Shown: positions 1 to 13,600, counted from the first letter of the stretch. The stretch is 64,000 nt of DNA from Tetrahymena elliotti 4EA (GCA_000231825.2 JH720327.1:146937-210936), one strand, 5' to 3'. The notes: a model not told the origin generated them from the sequence alone. Translations and numbers: made by a program.

Positions 1-174
1 AATATCACCATAAATAAAAAATATCTTCTCTGAGTTTGGCATTTTGATCAGTGGAGTAAATTTACATATTTTATCTTTTGCATTTTTCTTGGTTTTTGTA
101 TCTTTTTCTTCAAAAACTAAACTTATATCATGGTTTAGCATTATATTTTCTTCAAAAAATTAATTTGTATTCAT
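1..174 (-). CDS. Unknown protein, N-terminal fragment cut by window edge (paralogue of 736-1896)
   Basis: The first 58 codons of a minus-strand gene are present, starting at the ATG whose complement ends at 174 and running off the left edge in frame. The protein begins MNTNQFFEEN and contains a short basic stretch, then a segment around KIFFIYGDI that matches the complete neighbour at 736-1896 almost residue for residue. About 170 bp upstream of the two start codons are also similar, so this is a recent tandem duplicate. I do not recognise the family. Function unknown; the rest of the gene lies outside the window. Confidence 0.75.
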
Positions 175-735
175 CCTATTAATTCTTAATTTTTAATATT
201 TCCATACAACTAATAAACTAGAAATGCGAATCAAATTAAAAAAAATTTTAAATAATTCACTAGCAAAATCTAAAAAGTAGTGTACTTTATTTTATAGCCT
301 ATCTTATCCTAAATTAATTGAAACCCAGTAATCATGAATTAAAATAAATCCACTTTTAATATAATAATTTACTGATAGTAATTGTTACAAAGAGGATTAC
401 TTTTTGTTGATACTTTCATAAAAACCAAAAATAGTTTATTTTTCTACATTTTTAAAAAATTAGATTGAAAACAAAAAAAAATTTAATTATTTTAATGAAA
501 TCTAATTTGAATATATTAAGAACAGATAATATAATTTAAGTAACTCATTTAAATAGTTAATAGCTTATTTAAATATCTATAGGTTTGTTGCTGAGTAGAT
601 AGAAATGTTACAAAGGAATTGAATTTAATGAAATATATTCCTAATAATAACTATTGAAAACTAAAATATTCTCATATAAAAAATAATATAAAATAATCTA
701 AATAATCATAACAAATAATTTCAGATGCTATTGGC
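175..735. other. Intergenic AT-rich spacer
   Basis: No gene recognised. Positions 175-345 resemble 1897-2065, the equivalent upstream region of the second paralogue. Confidence 0.6.
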
Positions 736-1896
736 TCATTTTTTACATTTAATTTTGGAATTTTTAAGAAGATTCTTTTAATAATATTTATTGATGAAGA
801 ATTATGATTGAATTTCATATTAGAATTTAGATAAAGATATTTCATCACACTTATTAAGTATATGATTCTAGTTAAATTGATTAATATTTTGTCTCTTTTC
901 CATTAATTTATAAATTTATTCAGGAGATACATCAATAGTCATAATACCGAATAGGCCAATTAAATTATGAATATTTTCAAGAACAACAGTATCTGTATAT
1001 AAATATTAGCTATTTTAATACACGAAATAGTTTTTTTCTTTGAATAAACCACATATTTCTACTTAGTCTAATGTTGAGAACTAAAAATGCATTGAGTGAT
1101 GACTTGATTGAAATCCTTGTAAATTACTATTAATCTTATAGTAGAAATATTCAATAATCTTATCAAGGTGTTGTTTAACCATGTTATTATTATTTGTATA
1201 AAAAATAGAAAACCATCCTTCTCTTAAATAAAATTATTCTATTGTTTCAAAATCAGTACCTATCAAGTGAAGATAATTTTAATTAAACCCATATTCAATA
1301 ATTCTAGAATCATAAATATTATCTTAGCCTTCAAATAATCCATAAGCTTATATTTCTAATGGATTCTCTAATTACTGTTACTTTAATATTTAAGGGAGAG
1401 TGAATTCTTTAAAGTATTCAAGAGTGTTTTTTCTTTATATTTTAAGTAAAGGATCAAAAGTATTATATTGTTATAGCTACATCTTTAATTAAGATTAGTA
1501 TTACTCCAATGTTTTAGAAAGCTCATAATATTCTTAATTTTACATTGTCTACATCATAGATATAAGTGGGTTTAACTCTGTTTATCCTTGCTTTTCATTA
1601 TTAAACTCAATCCTCATAAAAAGTGACTCTTTTTCTTTTTTTATCCTTTAGATAGGCCTAACTGAGCTATGCAATTTCAATTAATCAAAAAACAATTATT
1701 CATTATCTTCATATAAGTTGATTAGAATATCACCATAAATAAAAAATATCTTCTCTGAGTTTGGTATTTTGATCAATGGAGTAAATTAACATATTTACTC
1801 TCTTAGCTGATTTTTCTTTCTTTTTTTGTCTTCAAAAACTAAACTTTTTTCATCATTTAGCGTTTGGTTTTCTTTAAAAAACTAATTCCTACTCAT
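736..1896 (-). CDS. Unknown 386-residue protein, complete member of a tandem pair
   Basis: This is a single open exon of 387 codons with TAA/TAG read as Gln. It starts at the ATG complementing 1894-1896 (MSRNQFFKEN) and ends at TGA (736-738). The N-terminal ~40 residues are charged and low in complexity. A Gln-rich stretch at about residues 125-145 is followed by a more ordered region with aromatic motifs such as IIEYGFNQNYLHLIG and LREGWFSIFY. The YxxYLHLIG-like section is faintly reminiscent of a PAS-type fold, but I would not assign that. There is no signal peptide or membrane segment. Its duplicate lies just to the left, in the same orientation about 1.7 kb away. Function unknown. Confidence 0.8.
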
Positions 1897-3367
1897 CCTA
1901 TAAATTCTTAATTTTTGATATTTCTAGATAACTAAAAAGCTAGCAAGAATCAATTTTTTAAAAATTTTAAATAGTTCTCAAGCAAAATCTAAAAATTAGC
2001 ATAATTTATTATATGACCTATCGTATCCTAAATTAATTGAAATCATATAATGATTTGTTAGTTACATCCATATTACTATTAAAATTTTACTTATTAAAAT
2101 TCTTTTATTTATTTCATCTAATATTGAACAAATAAACTATATTTCAAAATTTATATTCAATAGTTTGTAGAGTTAACTAAATAAAATAAAATAAAAAAAA
2201 CTAACTAATAGAGTGAATAATAATTATTATCATTTATTTTAATCATCACATATAATTTTTTATATCTCATACACTATGTTCAATTATAGGAAATAGTTAT
2301 CAAAATTAATATATTCTATTAAATTGAGTAATTATTATCTAATTTTAAGCAAATTTTTTTATCTTCTAATAATTTTCATATTAACTATTAAAGTTTAGAT
2401 GTCTTTCTAAAGTACCACCAAAAGTTAATCCTTAGTAAGTGGATAAGGGATTAATAATGGTTTAAGAAGACAATATCTACTCATAGAGTATTTATTTGAT
2501 TAGCAGCTCTTTTAGCATAATTAGAGTCTCATATTATTTAGAATAAATATTTTAATTTTTTTTATAATTCATTTTTATATTATTAGAAAGGATTTTATGG
2601 CTTGCTAAAATTAAGAGTGTTAAAATTTTGATATCATTAAGTGTTCTACTTATAGCAAAGTTATATTTATTAAAAATGCAAAATAAAATTAAAATATGAT
2701 GAAATTATTTAATCTTCCATTTTATTTTAACTTGGTACTTTTATTCCCAATAAAATCTGAGTTGTAGAAATACTCAATTTTTAAAATTTTGATGAGCTTC
2801 TCTCTTTTCTTTTTATTTTTCTTTTATTTTAAAAACTTCCATTCATCCATCTTACTTTTTTAAAAAAATTTTGAATTAAAAGTGTAATAATGATCTATAA
2901 TCCATACTATTATTTTTCTTAAATCAATTGGTCATTTTTTCTTTATTACTTCTATGAATTGAAGAATTCAAGTTGAAAAAAATCAAAAATTTTTATTTAA
3001 AATATAAATTTTAAGCTGGAAAATTTAACCTAATATTAATTATTCAACAAAACTAATTGTTTTCAGCTTATTTTCAATTAAAATATTTGATTAATTTAAA
3101 AAATTATAGATTATCATAAATCTCTTTGATATTAGATTAATTGTTAATAAGATTTATATCAATTTTTATGTTAATTATCATAATATTTTTACTATTTGGG
3201 AACTAAGATAGAATAAAGATTTTGAATTAATAGATAATACAGGTTGTGTTAAGATTAGTTCAAATCTATTAATATAAACCTAATTAAGAAGACTTTAAAT
3301 ATGAAAATAAATAATTTTAGACAGTGTTTAGTTTTCTTAACAAAGTTTTTTTATTTATGATGAAATT
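1897..3367. other. Intergenic AT-rich region
   Basis: About 1.5 kb with no gene I can support. Open stretches exist on both strands, as expected when only TGA terminates, but none shows conserved domains, consistent splice signals or codon bias. Confidence 0.5.
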
Positions 3368-3871
3368 TCAAGATATAAATATAACTATAACTACCAAAAA
3401 ACTAATTGATAAAATTTTAGAGCCCGTAGGTAGGCTACAAGTCGCGTTATCAGAATTTACTGTTGCTTTTGGATCAAGACATTATTAGCATAAAGTTGTA
3501 GTCATTTATGCAGTTTGTTATAATTCTGCACAATTTACAGAAACGCATACACTTTTATCTGAGCTGGCATAAATATTTCCTGCATTATTTGTTTAACTTG
3601 CTGAATTAGTGTTGCTTGTATTACAAGAAGCGCATGAATTATCTGAAACTTTTGAATTTTATGCACCTAGTTTTTTACAATCAGTAACTATGCAAGATTT
3701 GGTAGCTGCTTTATACGTCCAATTACTTTCAACCCCTGCATATCCACAACCACTATCAGCATCTCTACAAGCACCATTTTAAGCACATTACTATTTGATT
3801 GAGCCTTATATGGCCTAACCATTAACAAAATAAACTAAACTGGTAATTGCAATAATTAAGTAGATTTACAT
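3368..3871 (-). CDS. Small cysteine-rich secreted or GPI-anchored protein, immobilization-antigen-like
   Basis: This is a single exon of 168 codons. The protein starts with a signal peptide (MQIYLIIAITSLVYFVNG). It then has a Ser/Thr/Asn/Ala-rich ectodomain with paired cysteines (CAQNGAC, SCASCNT, LCQQCLDP) and ends in a short hydrophobic tail (ILSISFLVVIVIFIS) typical of a GPI-attachment signal. CxxC-type pairs, high Ala/Thr/Asn/Ser content and a hydrophobic C-terminus are the hallmarks of ciliate immobilization (Ser) antigens. At 167 residues it is much shorter than the full i-antigens (usually 300-450), so it is a short member or a truncated relative. Its codons are richer in GC than the surrounding DNA. 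Surface location is inferred. Confidence 0.75.
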
Positions 3872-5190
3872 TTAATACTAACAGAAAAATATTTAAATCG
3901 CCAAAAAGGTTTATTAATTAAAATTTGATTAATTTATTTACAACTAAATAATTTAAAACAAAACTAAAAAATTCCTAATTCTAGTTTACACCAAAAGAAA
4001 CATTTTCAGTAAAACATATTCTTATTCTTGGAGTATTTTTATCTATGAATTTGAATGAAAAATAAATTCAAATATCTTTAGGTATTTTTTAAAATTATTA
4101 ATAGGATTTCAATAAATTTTGATTTATTATTATTTAATATGTTATTACTTACATTTATAATTTACAAATTAATCAAAAATTAAAACAATCTCCTTCAAAC
4201 ATTATTACAAGAAAGAAATTTCAAATAAAGTAAGTACCTTTTTAAATCTAATATTTATTTAATACGATTAAGGCAAAGTATGTATTACATTAAATTAGAA
4301 ATAAAGTCTAAAAGTAGAATTTTCTTAAAATTATATGGAATCCTAAGATTATTTACATTAAATCAAGTTAAAACAAAAAAATAGTGATTTACGTCATTAA
4401 TCATTAAGAAAAATATAAGGGAAAATTACATTTATTTTCCATTTTTGACTTAAAATTTTTCGTTTTTTTTAATATTTAGAGATATTTAATTTTCATTAGA
4501 TTTTAATTCTTTTAGAACTGATAGAACAGTTTAGTATGAATAAGATTAATTTTATTTCTCGAAATATCTATTTGGGATGTATTTTAAAATTTCAAAATTA
4601 GTTTTGTTAAATAAATGAATACATAATCCTATTATAATAGCATATTAGATAATTTAAAAATAGATTCTAAAGGAAGGATTTCAAGATTAATTGAATTAAA
4701 ATTAGATTTATATTCTTTTAAGATTGAAGCATAGAGTGTAAGTTTCATAATTTTGTTTTCAAATTATCTATCTACGGAAAATATTAATATGAATGATATT
4801 AATTTTATTAAATAAATAAATATAAAAAAATTTTTTAATAAACATCTCAATAACTATAAACAACAATTGAAATATGTTTAACAAATAACAATTGGGCTAA
4901 CAAAAATACTTAATTGTTGCTTTTAGGAGTTAGAAATTAAAAATATTTTTTGCAGAAAAGATTTTTGAAAGATAAATAATTGATTTAAAAATGTTAATAA
5001 CGTATTATGAATTGAAGAATATAATTGAATCATGTGGTTACTTATTATAAATAATTAGTATAAAGGATTTGGTAAATTTACTGCTTGCTGTATTTTTTAT
5101 ATTTTATCTGATAAAATTTAATTTAAATAAATTAATATCTTTGATTGAATTGATTGATATCTTTGAATAATTAACTTTTTGATTTATAAA
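3872..5190. other. Intergenic AT-rich region (divergent promoters)
   Basis: Separates the minus-strand antigen-like gene from the plus-strand Sec12-like gene, so it should hold both promoters. No gene or conserved element recognised. Confidence 0.5.
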
Positions 5191-6912
5191 ATGTTCACTA
5201 ACAAAAGAAGGTATTATGGTATTAATCTACCTGTGTTTTCAGTAAATTCAAAGAAATATAGTTAGATTTAGTTTAAGATAGCATTTTAAAATAGATATTA
5301 GGCTATAAAGATAAGGTTTATTTTGCTGGCGGTGGTGGTGGCAAAAAAGTAGGCTTAAAGAATTCACTTGTAAGGATAATCATTTAGAATTTACTGCAAA
5401 TAATAGAGCGTTTTCACTTTAAAAATATTCTTTTTATATTAAAAGCTTACTTATAAGAGAGGTATGCCCGCTAATAAATTAACAGAAATTATCAATGACT
5501 AAGACACTGGAGAAGATTTATTATAGCGCATGAATTTGAATTTAAAATTCGAAATAGTTGTTGCTTGTTCTGATGGAAATGCAATCTTTTACAAATTAAA
5601 CAATTAAAAGGGAAGTTTGGATGAATTATGTAAAATTAAAGCAGATTTTACTGAGCCTGATGCTCCTTCTCTTGTAAGAACAATAAATAAATCTTTATTT
5701 GATTGATTTTCAATTAATTTCATAAAAACTATTTGACAAATAGAATGATGCTAAAATGAATGATTCAGGTACTTTAGCAGCTACAGGTGGCGACGATGGC
5801 ATAGTAAGGTAAGTAAATGAATATCTTATTGAAATTAATGTAAAAAATATATTTAAAGGATATGGGATTGCCAATACGATAAAAATAGTAATGTTCTTAA
5901 AGTCTCAAAGAAATTTGAATTAGCTAGTCATACTGCTCCTGTAAACTCTGTAGATTTTCACCTAACAAAACCACTAGTATATATCTTTATTTAGTTATTT
6001 ATTTTGATAGATCAATAAATAGTTAGTTAGTATTGATTGATCTTTCCATTTTTTTGTCTTTAAAATGAAAATGATAAAAGCAGAAATTAGGAAATGGTTA
6101 CAATATGTTTTTTAAAATATGAATAGGTTATTTCAGCAAGTGATGATAAATCTTGCAGAATTTTTAATTTAGAAAATAAATAATTAATTAAAAAATTGAC
6201 ACTTGGTGGTGGTGCTCATGATCTTAATTTGAAGTTTTATAGTGCATTGTAAATTTTAGTCAATTTAAGACATATTGTAAAATCTTTTTTTTTTCATTTT
6301 AAGATTCTCTTTTGATGAGAAATTCATCTATACTGTTGCCAACCCAAGCAGAGGTGCTTCTTACTTGACAAAATGGGAAGTAAATATACAAAAAATTATT
6401 ATTATTGTTTGAGTTGATTATTTTTCTTTGTAATAAAGATGGATTCAGAAAATATAACTCCTGCTGTAACTATTAAAGCTCATCACTAACCTATTAGTGC
6501 TTGCTGTATGAGGTAAGTTACATTCTTAAAAAAGCAAATATTAAATAAAAATTTTAATTTAAAGCAAAGAAGGACTATTTATTGGTCTTGGAGGATGTGA
6601 TGGAGCAGTTAAAATAGCTAATTTAAGATATATGTCTATTGAAGCTGAATAAACTCATTTAGATATGGTTGTTAAAGGTTTAGACTTTACAGGTGATTCC
6701 AGATTTTTAATTGCTGGTACTCCTGAATCTAATTTTGATGTTCTTTAGAATTTACGTCCTGAAGGTTGTTATTTTTACATTTCATTTACATTTTGGAAAA
6801 ATTTATATTATTATCTTTATTAGGTGGACTCTCTAAATTCTTTAAATTGTGGGTTTTCTTGATGCTTGTATTTTGGATTTATTTGTATATCAAAGAAACT
6901 ATTTTTGGTTGA
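5191..6912 (+). CDS. Sec12/PREB-like WD40 membrane protein (Sar1 guanine-nucleotide exchange factor)
   Basis: Ten exons: 5191-5210, 5243-5369, 5407-5673, 5744-5808, 5859-5976, 6127-6233, 6304-6379, 6439-6512, 6565-6764, 6824-6912. All junctions keep phase and give 380 residues. Residues 33-44 (YFAGGGGGKKVG) match the glycine-rich loop diagnostic of Sec12/PREB. WD-type blades follow (GNAIFYK, TGGDDGIVRIWD, VISASDDKSCRIFN, HHQPISACCM). A single hydrophobic segment (KLWVFLMLVFWIYLYI) sits nine residues before the end, giving the family's type II topology: cytosolic propeller, ER membrane anchor, tiny lumenal tail. Known family role: loads GTP onto Sar1 at ER exit sites to start COPII coat assembly. 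The short introns (32 and 37 nt at the 5' end) are the least certain part of the model. Confidence 0.85.
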
Positions 6913-8063
6913 ATTTAGTTATGATACTATAAATCTAAATTATCTAACTAATAATTAACATTAACTATTAACATCTTGTATCAATTTTAGTGTTTTCTTA
7001 AAATTATTTATAATTTATTAATATTAAATTATTATTTTGATCCAAATTACTTCCAAATGTTGACATTATTTTCTCAAAGAGTTTTCTTACATTTCATGAT
7101 TTATGAGTAGAGAATCAGAAATATAAATAATCTGCTAATTAATCAAACTAATTATTCAATCATAAAAAAAAATGTTCATGAACTTATTTATAATATATTT
7201 TTAAATTTAAAATATTATCTAATTTATAACGCTCTCTCTCTTACTGATTTTTTAGTTTAATGTAATTTAATTTCATCATTAAATATTAACTCTATACTAA
7301 TATAGTAGATATCAAATCTGTAATAAATATTTCTTAAATTGAATTAGTTTGTGTACTGAACTCTTAAATAAATTATTATTCAATTTTATTTTAATTTAGA
7401 ATAAAAATTCTTTTTTTTTACACTTCAAATATTCTTTTATCTAGATTATCAAGAATACTAAAAAAGTTAGAAATCTAGATTTATTTTCATTATCATTAAA
7501 AAAAAATTTTTTTTAAACCCAAATTATTGACCAGTTAGTTTATTTTTATTTTAATAGTTTGTTATGTAAAGTCTAACTAATTCAAACAGTTTATTATGTA
7601 AATTCTAATTAATTAAAGCAATATAAATAAATTCCTTTTGTTTCTAAGTTTATTTGTTTTAAAATTATTGTTATTTCTTTTCTTTTTGAAAATTATTTTG
7701 GAAAAATTTAATTTAATTTTGCTAAAATTTAGATTAAAAAAATCGAGTTTTTTAAATATTTAAAATTGAATTTGGAATGTTAGTAGAGTAGAGATTTTAG
7801 AAGCAAAATGTTAATAAAAAATTATAAATGAAATACATAGACATTCATTGATTGACTGATTTATTAAGTATTGATATATGAATGATTTATGGATGAGGAT
7901 GCATGAATAAGAATGAATGAAGAAGCAATAATATTTTTTAATAAAATAAAAAGAAGAAAGAAATTTTGAATAGTTATGAAAAGAGAGGGAAAAAAAGCAA
8001 AGATATTAAAATTATAAAATAACAAAACAATTAAGAAAAAATTAAAGGATATAATCTATTTGT
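6913..8063. other. Intergenic AT-rich region
   Basis: No gene recognised. A stretch near 7840-7925 is enriched in TGAATGA-like tetranucleotide repeats. Confidence 0.5.
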
Positions 8064-8954
8064 ATGTAAAAGCCTGAGGCAAGTTAGTTAGAAGAGTTGC
8101 TAAAGCAAGCGATTGAAGAAAATGAAATAGTAAAAGAGTTAGTTTTCCAACATTTTAATAATTAAAAAAGTTAAATTAACAATAAGTTTGTTAACTTCCA
8201 AAATTTTAGATTGATTTGTAAAAAGCATTTAAATCATTATTTAATTATTCAACATGCAAGCATGTAGAAATGAAATATCTCATTTTAATATAATTTTTTT
8301 TTTTAAAGCTTAGAGATCGAGTTGCTGAGTTGGAGGCTCTTTTAGTAGCAGCCTAAGAAGAGATAGAGAAAAGGGATGAAGCAATAAAAGAATTAGTAGA
8401 GAATAACAATTAGTTGAGTAATAGTTAGTCTTAAGACAATAGTAATAATAGAAGGGAAGAAGATATATAGGATACGATATCAAGCAAATAAAGTAAAAGG
8501 CATAAATAATAGAAATCAAATCAAGTCTAAGAATAAGATAGTGATGAAAAGAGTAATAATCAAGATAAAATAATTAATGTAAGTAATAATATAAGCGAGG
8601 CATCTGATGTAGAAGATATAGAAGAGGAGGATAGCGATGCGACATAAAATAAAGAAGAATAAGAGTAGGAAGAAATAAGATTTTAATATAACAACCAATA
8701 AGCTAATTAGCCAATTTATATATCTTCATAATAAAGTAATAGTTAACAGTAGTAACCAAGTTACTTGCCTAATGACAGTGATGATGATGATGAAAACCAT
8801 CAATAATAGGTAATCAAAATCCTTTCATTATATTTCTAAAGCTCTTTTTATCATCTATCTCAATATAGTATTAATTTTTGTTTGTTTTATAATATAGGCT
8901 TAACAATTAGATTTTACTAACATAAAAAAGCGTATAAAGAAATTTAAAAAATGA
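8064..8954 (+). CDS. Acidic, Gln/Asn-rich coiled-coil protein of unknown function
   Basis: Three exons are proposed: 8064 to about 8141, 8309-8809, 8898-8954. The last two junctions are firm. The first donor could instead be at 8130, also in phase, which would remove four residues. The protein (~211 residues) opens with heptad-like Leu/Glu stretches (LEELLKQAIEENEI, RVAELEALLVAAQEEIEKR). A long Ser/Gln/Asn/Glu/Asp low-complexity region with an Asp run (NDSDDDDENH) follows, and it ends in a basic tail (IKKRIKKFKK) encoded by the last exon. No enzymatic motif, signal peptide or membrane segment is visible. The acidic middle plus basic tail would suit a nuclear or scaffold protein, but that is a guess. 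Confidence 0.65.
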
Positions 8955-10641
8955 ATGCATTTTTTAAGTTTGAGTATTTAAATTTCAATATCAACTAAAT
9001 GAATGCTTTGACAAATATTTAATTACTTGCTTACTTAACAATTATCTAACAAACTAAAAAACTAAATAAGTAAGTAACTATCTATCTATTGATCGATCTA
9101 ACAAATTAAAACAAAACATTAAAATATACTATAAAGGGATATTAGAAATATTCACTTTATTTACGAAATATCTTTATTAACACTAAAATATGAAATAGTG
9201 AGAGAGAGTAAAAAAATAGAGTAATTATACTTATTTTAATATATTTAGTGCTATTCATTCATTATTGCCATTTATTTATTGTATATAGATTCAAATTCAA
9301 GCAGTTAGTTCCTTATCATTTTTATTATTTACTATCTAAAATTCTTCAATATTTAGCTAATTCTATCTTACAAATCAAAGTTATTAAAATATCCAATACA
9401 AGATATTAGTAGTTTTAAATTTACAAAATAAATCTATTTATTAATCAACATTATAGGTGTGAATCCTGAGATTCTGCTATATATAATAGCTTATTTTAAC
9501 AACATGTATAACAGTATTATATATTATTATTTGAATCAATTTAATTTTTTTTATTCTGTTAATTCTTTCTCTAATTTAGCCTTTTAATGAAAACCATCAA
9601 GAATTTGAAAAAATATTAAATCTTGTATTTGTACACTTAATACACAATATATATTGATATTATATTAAATTGATGATTTTTATTGAATTTAGATTTTACT
9701 CACTTTTACAAAAATATATTTGTTAATTAATTTAATTTTTGAATAAAGCTAATCTAGGTAAAATAAAGTGAAATCCAATTTACCATATTTTAAAACCTGG
9801 ATTAGCAATATTATCATCATTAAAAAATTGATAAAATGAGAGTGTAAATATAAATTAAAATCTTTTTATGTTAATTGGTTAAATAATTTCTTTATTTTAA
9901 AAAAACAAAGATAAAAAATCGAGTTTTATATTATCCTATTCTTTATTTTCTATAAAAAATTTAGAAGTTAATTATTTTTTCAGATGCAATCAAAAACATC
10001 TCAAAGGAAGATGCAATTAAAATTAGTTTAAAACATATTTGAGAAAAGTATAATATGGATTTAAACTAAAAATACAATTATAGCTTTATTATATTAATTT
10101 TAAGTAATTTTTTTAAGGATTGAACATTATGAAATAATAAAATTAAAAGTATTTGATAATTATTTTATTTATAATATACATTAATTAGCAACAAAATGTA
10201 ATAGTGAGGGAGGGAGTACAAAATTTAGAGTATTTTATATAGAAAGATTTATAATTAAAATGTTATTTATATAATAATTAGTGTTTTATTTATTTAATTT
10301 TTATTCATTCATTTACAGATGTTTATTTATCATTCTTGTTATTTATCTTTAGATATATTAAGTTGTTGTAACTTAATTAAAGAATAAAGAAGAAAGTAAA
10401 TTCAAGTTAAAACCCCAACAAATACAACAAATAAATCTATTTTTAGCTTATTTTTGGATTTTATATAATTTTTTGGAGCAAAATTGTTTATTTGTTGGAG
10501 AAAAACAAAATGATTTAGTTTAAAAAAGGAGAAGAAATTAAAATTGAAGAGGTAGCTAGTTAATTTTTAACAGCTATTTATTTAATTATTTTTTAGTGAA
10601 AGGGATATTGTTTATTTGAAAAGTTATCTTTGTTATCAAAA
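8955..10641. other. Intergenic AT-rich region between convergent genes
   Basis: About 1.7 kb between the 3' ends of two converging genes. No gene supported. Holds two diverged copies of a short GA-rich repeat (9183-9222 and 10192-10232). Confidence 0.5.
9183..10232. repeat. Dispersed short direct repeat, two copies about 1 kb apart
   Basis: Bases 9183-9222 and 10192-10232 share the pattern AAAATnTnAATAGTGAG followed by a GA-rich block, an A-rich block and TAGAGTA. The copies are clearly diverged and noncoding. Confidence 0.45.
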
Positions 10642-13600
10642 TCAGAATTATTAATTCAACTTAACCTTCTTTTTACCTTATGAATACTAATCATATATTG
10701 TTTTTTATTCATCATAGAGGTTTTAAAAGTCTCCTATATTTTATTGATTCATACTTCTTTCACATAAAGCATTTCTGTTAAATAGTTTTATAGGAGATCT
10801 TTTTGATTTCTTTATATTTAAATTAAAATGAATATAAAATATTTATTTATATTTTAAATAAATTACTCTCAGATTAATTAAGTTATACTCATCGAAAATA
10901 AGAGCTCTCATTTGATAAATTTAATTGGTCTCTGCATATAAATCAATGTATTCACTGTATTTTTGTTCATCTTGCTCTGATAATATCTGATCAGGTCTTT
11001 GATTTTATGCAATCATTATCAAAAAATCTTTTAAAGTTTTGTATTAGCTAAATAATTTCTTTTTTTCTTTATCAAAAAGCTCTTTGAAATGATAGACAAG
11101 CATGTCGTAATTTGGAGTATCAATAAATTCCTTGACTTTAATGAGATGAGAATTCTACTCCTTATTTTAGATCAAATCACTCAAAGAAATGTTAGAACTT
11201 CTTGATGATAGCAGGTTCTATAAAGATGAAAATACAAAATGAGTAAACTATTTTAAGCAATCGTATTTCTTTCTGTTGACATCTTGATCTGGATGCTCAA
11301 TAAAATACCTAATGAGCTAGTCTGAAATGTATTTATTTTTCTTAGTTTTGTCTAAAATAAACTAATTTTTAATAAAAATAATACACTAATTAAAACGAAT
11401 CATTTATTTGTTAATTATTACTTATAAATGATTGGTTAATTTGTCTGATTTATTGTTGTTCTAGATCTTATTGTTCAAATCTTCATTTTAGAGCTTCATC
11501 TATTCTAAATCTTGAATTACTTCTGCATTTATTTCATTTAACTCTTTACATTTTTTTTGAAGTCTAAAATACAAAGTGAATAAATTCAAACAAAAGCAAA
11601 TCAAATAAAAACAAAATTTTTTTTTTTTCAAAAATAAATTTGAAGAATTTGAAATATTTTAAAAAAGATGATTTTACATTTCTTTAATTGTGCAGTTGAA
11701 TTAGTTTTAGCTTATTTCTTAGATTGAACTACAGGAGTCTTAAGAGATTTCTTGAAAAAGAAGAAAATTAAATAAATTCTTAAATCTTAAGAATACCTGA
11801 AATGATGGATTGAGAGATTTCACTAATTTTTTTGGATTGTTCAATAATGATTTATTTTTCTTGAATTATTTTTTATTTTCTTTCTTTTAGCTATCTTTTC
11901 AGCTATTCATTTTCTTTTTGGTAACTCTCAATTTTTTAACCTTGTAATTTGATTTGTTACTTTAAATTTTCTATTTCGTTGACATACATTTAGCTTTTTT
12001 ATCCCAAATTTTAACTAATTTTATTCATTTCTTCAATCAAGCTTTCTTTTTCTCTCAACAAAAAACTTGATTTTTGATCTATTTCTCTGTTTTAAATGAA
12101 AAAATTTAAATTGATTTGATGATTTATTAATTCAAATTTACTTGTTCTCATTTTTAAGCTGAGAATTTTCACTTTTAAGAAGAGAATTTTCATTTTTAAG
12201 ATTAGATTTTTCATTTTCAAGCTATTTATTATAATCTTCTAATTACTTTTATATGATTTTGTTGTATTTATTTTAGTTAACTAAAGTTTTTAGATTTGCT
12301 TCTAATTGTATTATTTTATCTTCATTTTCTTCATCTTCTTCAAAATGGCTACTCAACCCTGCTGTTGGTGTTAAATCATCAGTAACATTGTCTTACATAT
12401 GCTCTAAATCAATAGTTTCATGATTTAATTTCTATTTTTCTGCTTAGTAAATCAGTTAGTTTTTTTCTTCAAGCATCTTTAAAACTTTTTATTTTAATTC
12501 TTTAATTTAATTTTCTTGGTTGTCAATTACTGTTTGCTGTTAACTTAAACGAACTTATGCCTTAACAAAAAAAGTGATCATTATAAAAATAAATTAAAAA
12601 AAACAAACTTTACATCATAAATTTATTGTTAAACCCATACATTTTCTTATTTAAGATCTAATATTTACTTTATTATATCCAATTAAAGATTATTGAATTT
12701 GTTAAAAATTATGATTTGAAATTACATTCTACTATTATGTTAACAGGGCAATTTTATCAGCTTCTAAGTCTTAGATTTCCTTACAAAAGTAATCCCTTAT
12801 TTGTCTATTTTTAATATAATTATTAAACAAATTGTTATATTATTAATAAAAAAATACTTGATTTCTTCATCTTAATTTTCTGAATGAATTCTGATTTATT
12901 ACAAGAGCTCATCTTTTTCATGAAGTTATTTTGATAAGCTTTCTATCATTAACTCTTATTCTTTAATTTATCTTTGAAGTTCATCTACATTAACCTTCAT
13001 AACTTGATTAACAAAAGGTTTGGTTTCAATAAATTTAGCATTGCTAGCAAATTTAAGAGTGTTTTCAGTTTCATCTAAATGATAAATTGAGGGATTTATT
13101 GCACAAATAATAAAAGTTTTACTATTTCCTACAAGACAATCTTTCAAAATATGAGTTAATTTACTATTTCTGAATACTACATTAACCTTTTGCTTAGCTA
13201 AATCAGCAATTACTTTTGAAAATTCAAATAAACTCTTGTTAATGCTACCTATATTTATTAAGTAAGATACTTGTTAATTATTCACTTAACTTTAATTTAC
13301 CTGCTTCTTTTAATCTTTGACCTTCTGTTTAAGTTTTTTTCTATCTCTCACTTCCTGCCATATCTACAAAGTTCAATTTACTTAATATTTCAGTCTAGTT
13401 ATTATCTACTATTTAAATGGAAACTGTAAAAATAGAATGAGACCTATTATGATTATAATGAAAAAAAAATTATTTTTTTTTACAATTTATTAACTAATAT
13501 AACATATCTCTGCATAAATTTGTAAAAGAATAAAGAGAAGAAAAATACCTAGAAGATTGCTTATTCATTTAAGTTGAAGCAACTGATCTATTTTTAGTGG

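Larger units (their letters stand above)
1..2065. repeat. Tandem segmental duplication, unit about 1.73 kb
   Basis: Bases 1-345 align with 1726-2065. Both contain the start of the paralogous gene on the minus strand plus about 170 bp of upstream DNA. The coding part is more similar than the flank. The left copy is incomplete because the window begins inside it. Confidence 0.8.

Noticed and set aside
2569..2850. Minus-strand open frame of 94 codons starting MDEWKFLKQ
   Set aside because: With only TGA as stop, frames of this length are expected by chance in such AT-rich DNA; no domain, splice support or codon bias.
8310..8698. Hydrophobic Leu/Tyr-rich minus-strand frames
   Set aside because: Antisense of the Gln/Asn-rich coiled-coil gene; complement of CAA/TAA/AAT codons.
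10511..10600. Plus-strand short frame MIQFKKGEEIKIEEV
   Set aside because: Only 30 codons, no splice partner found.
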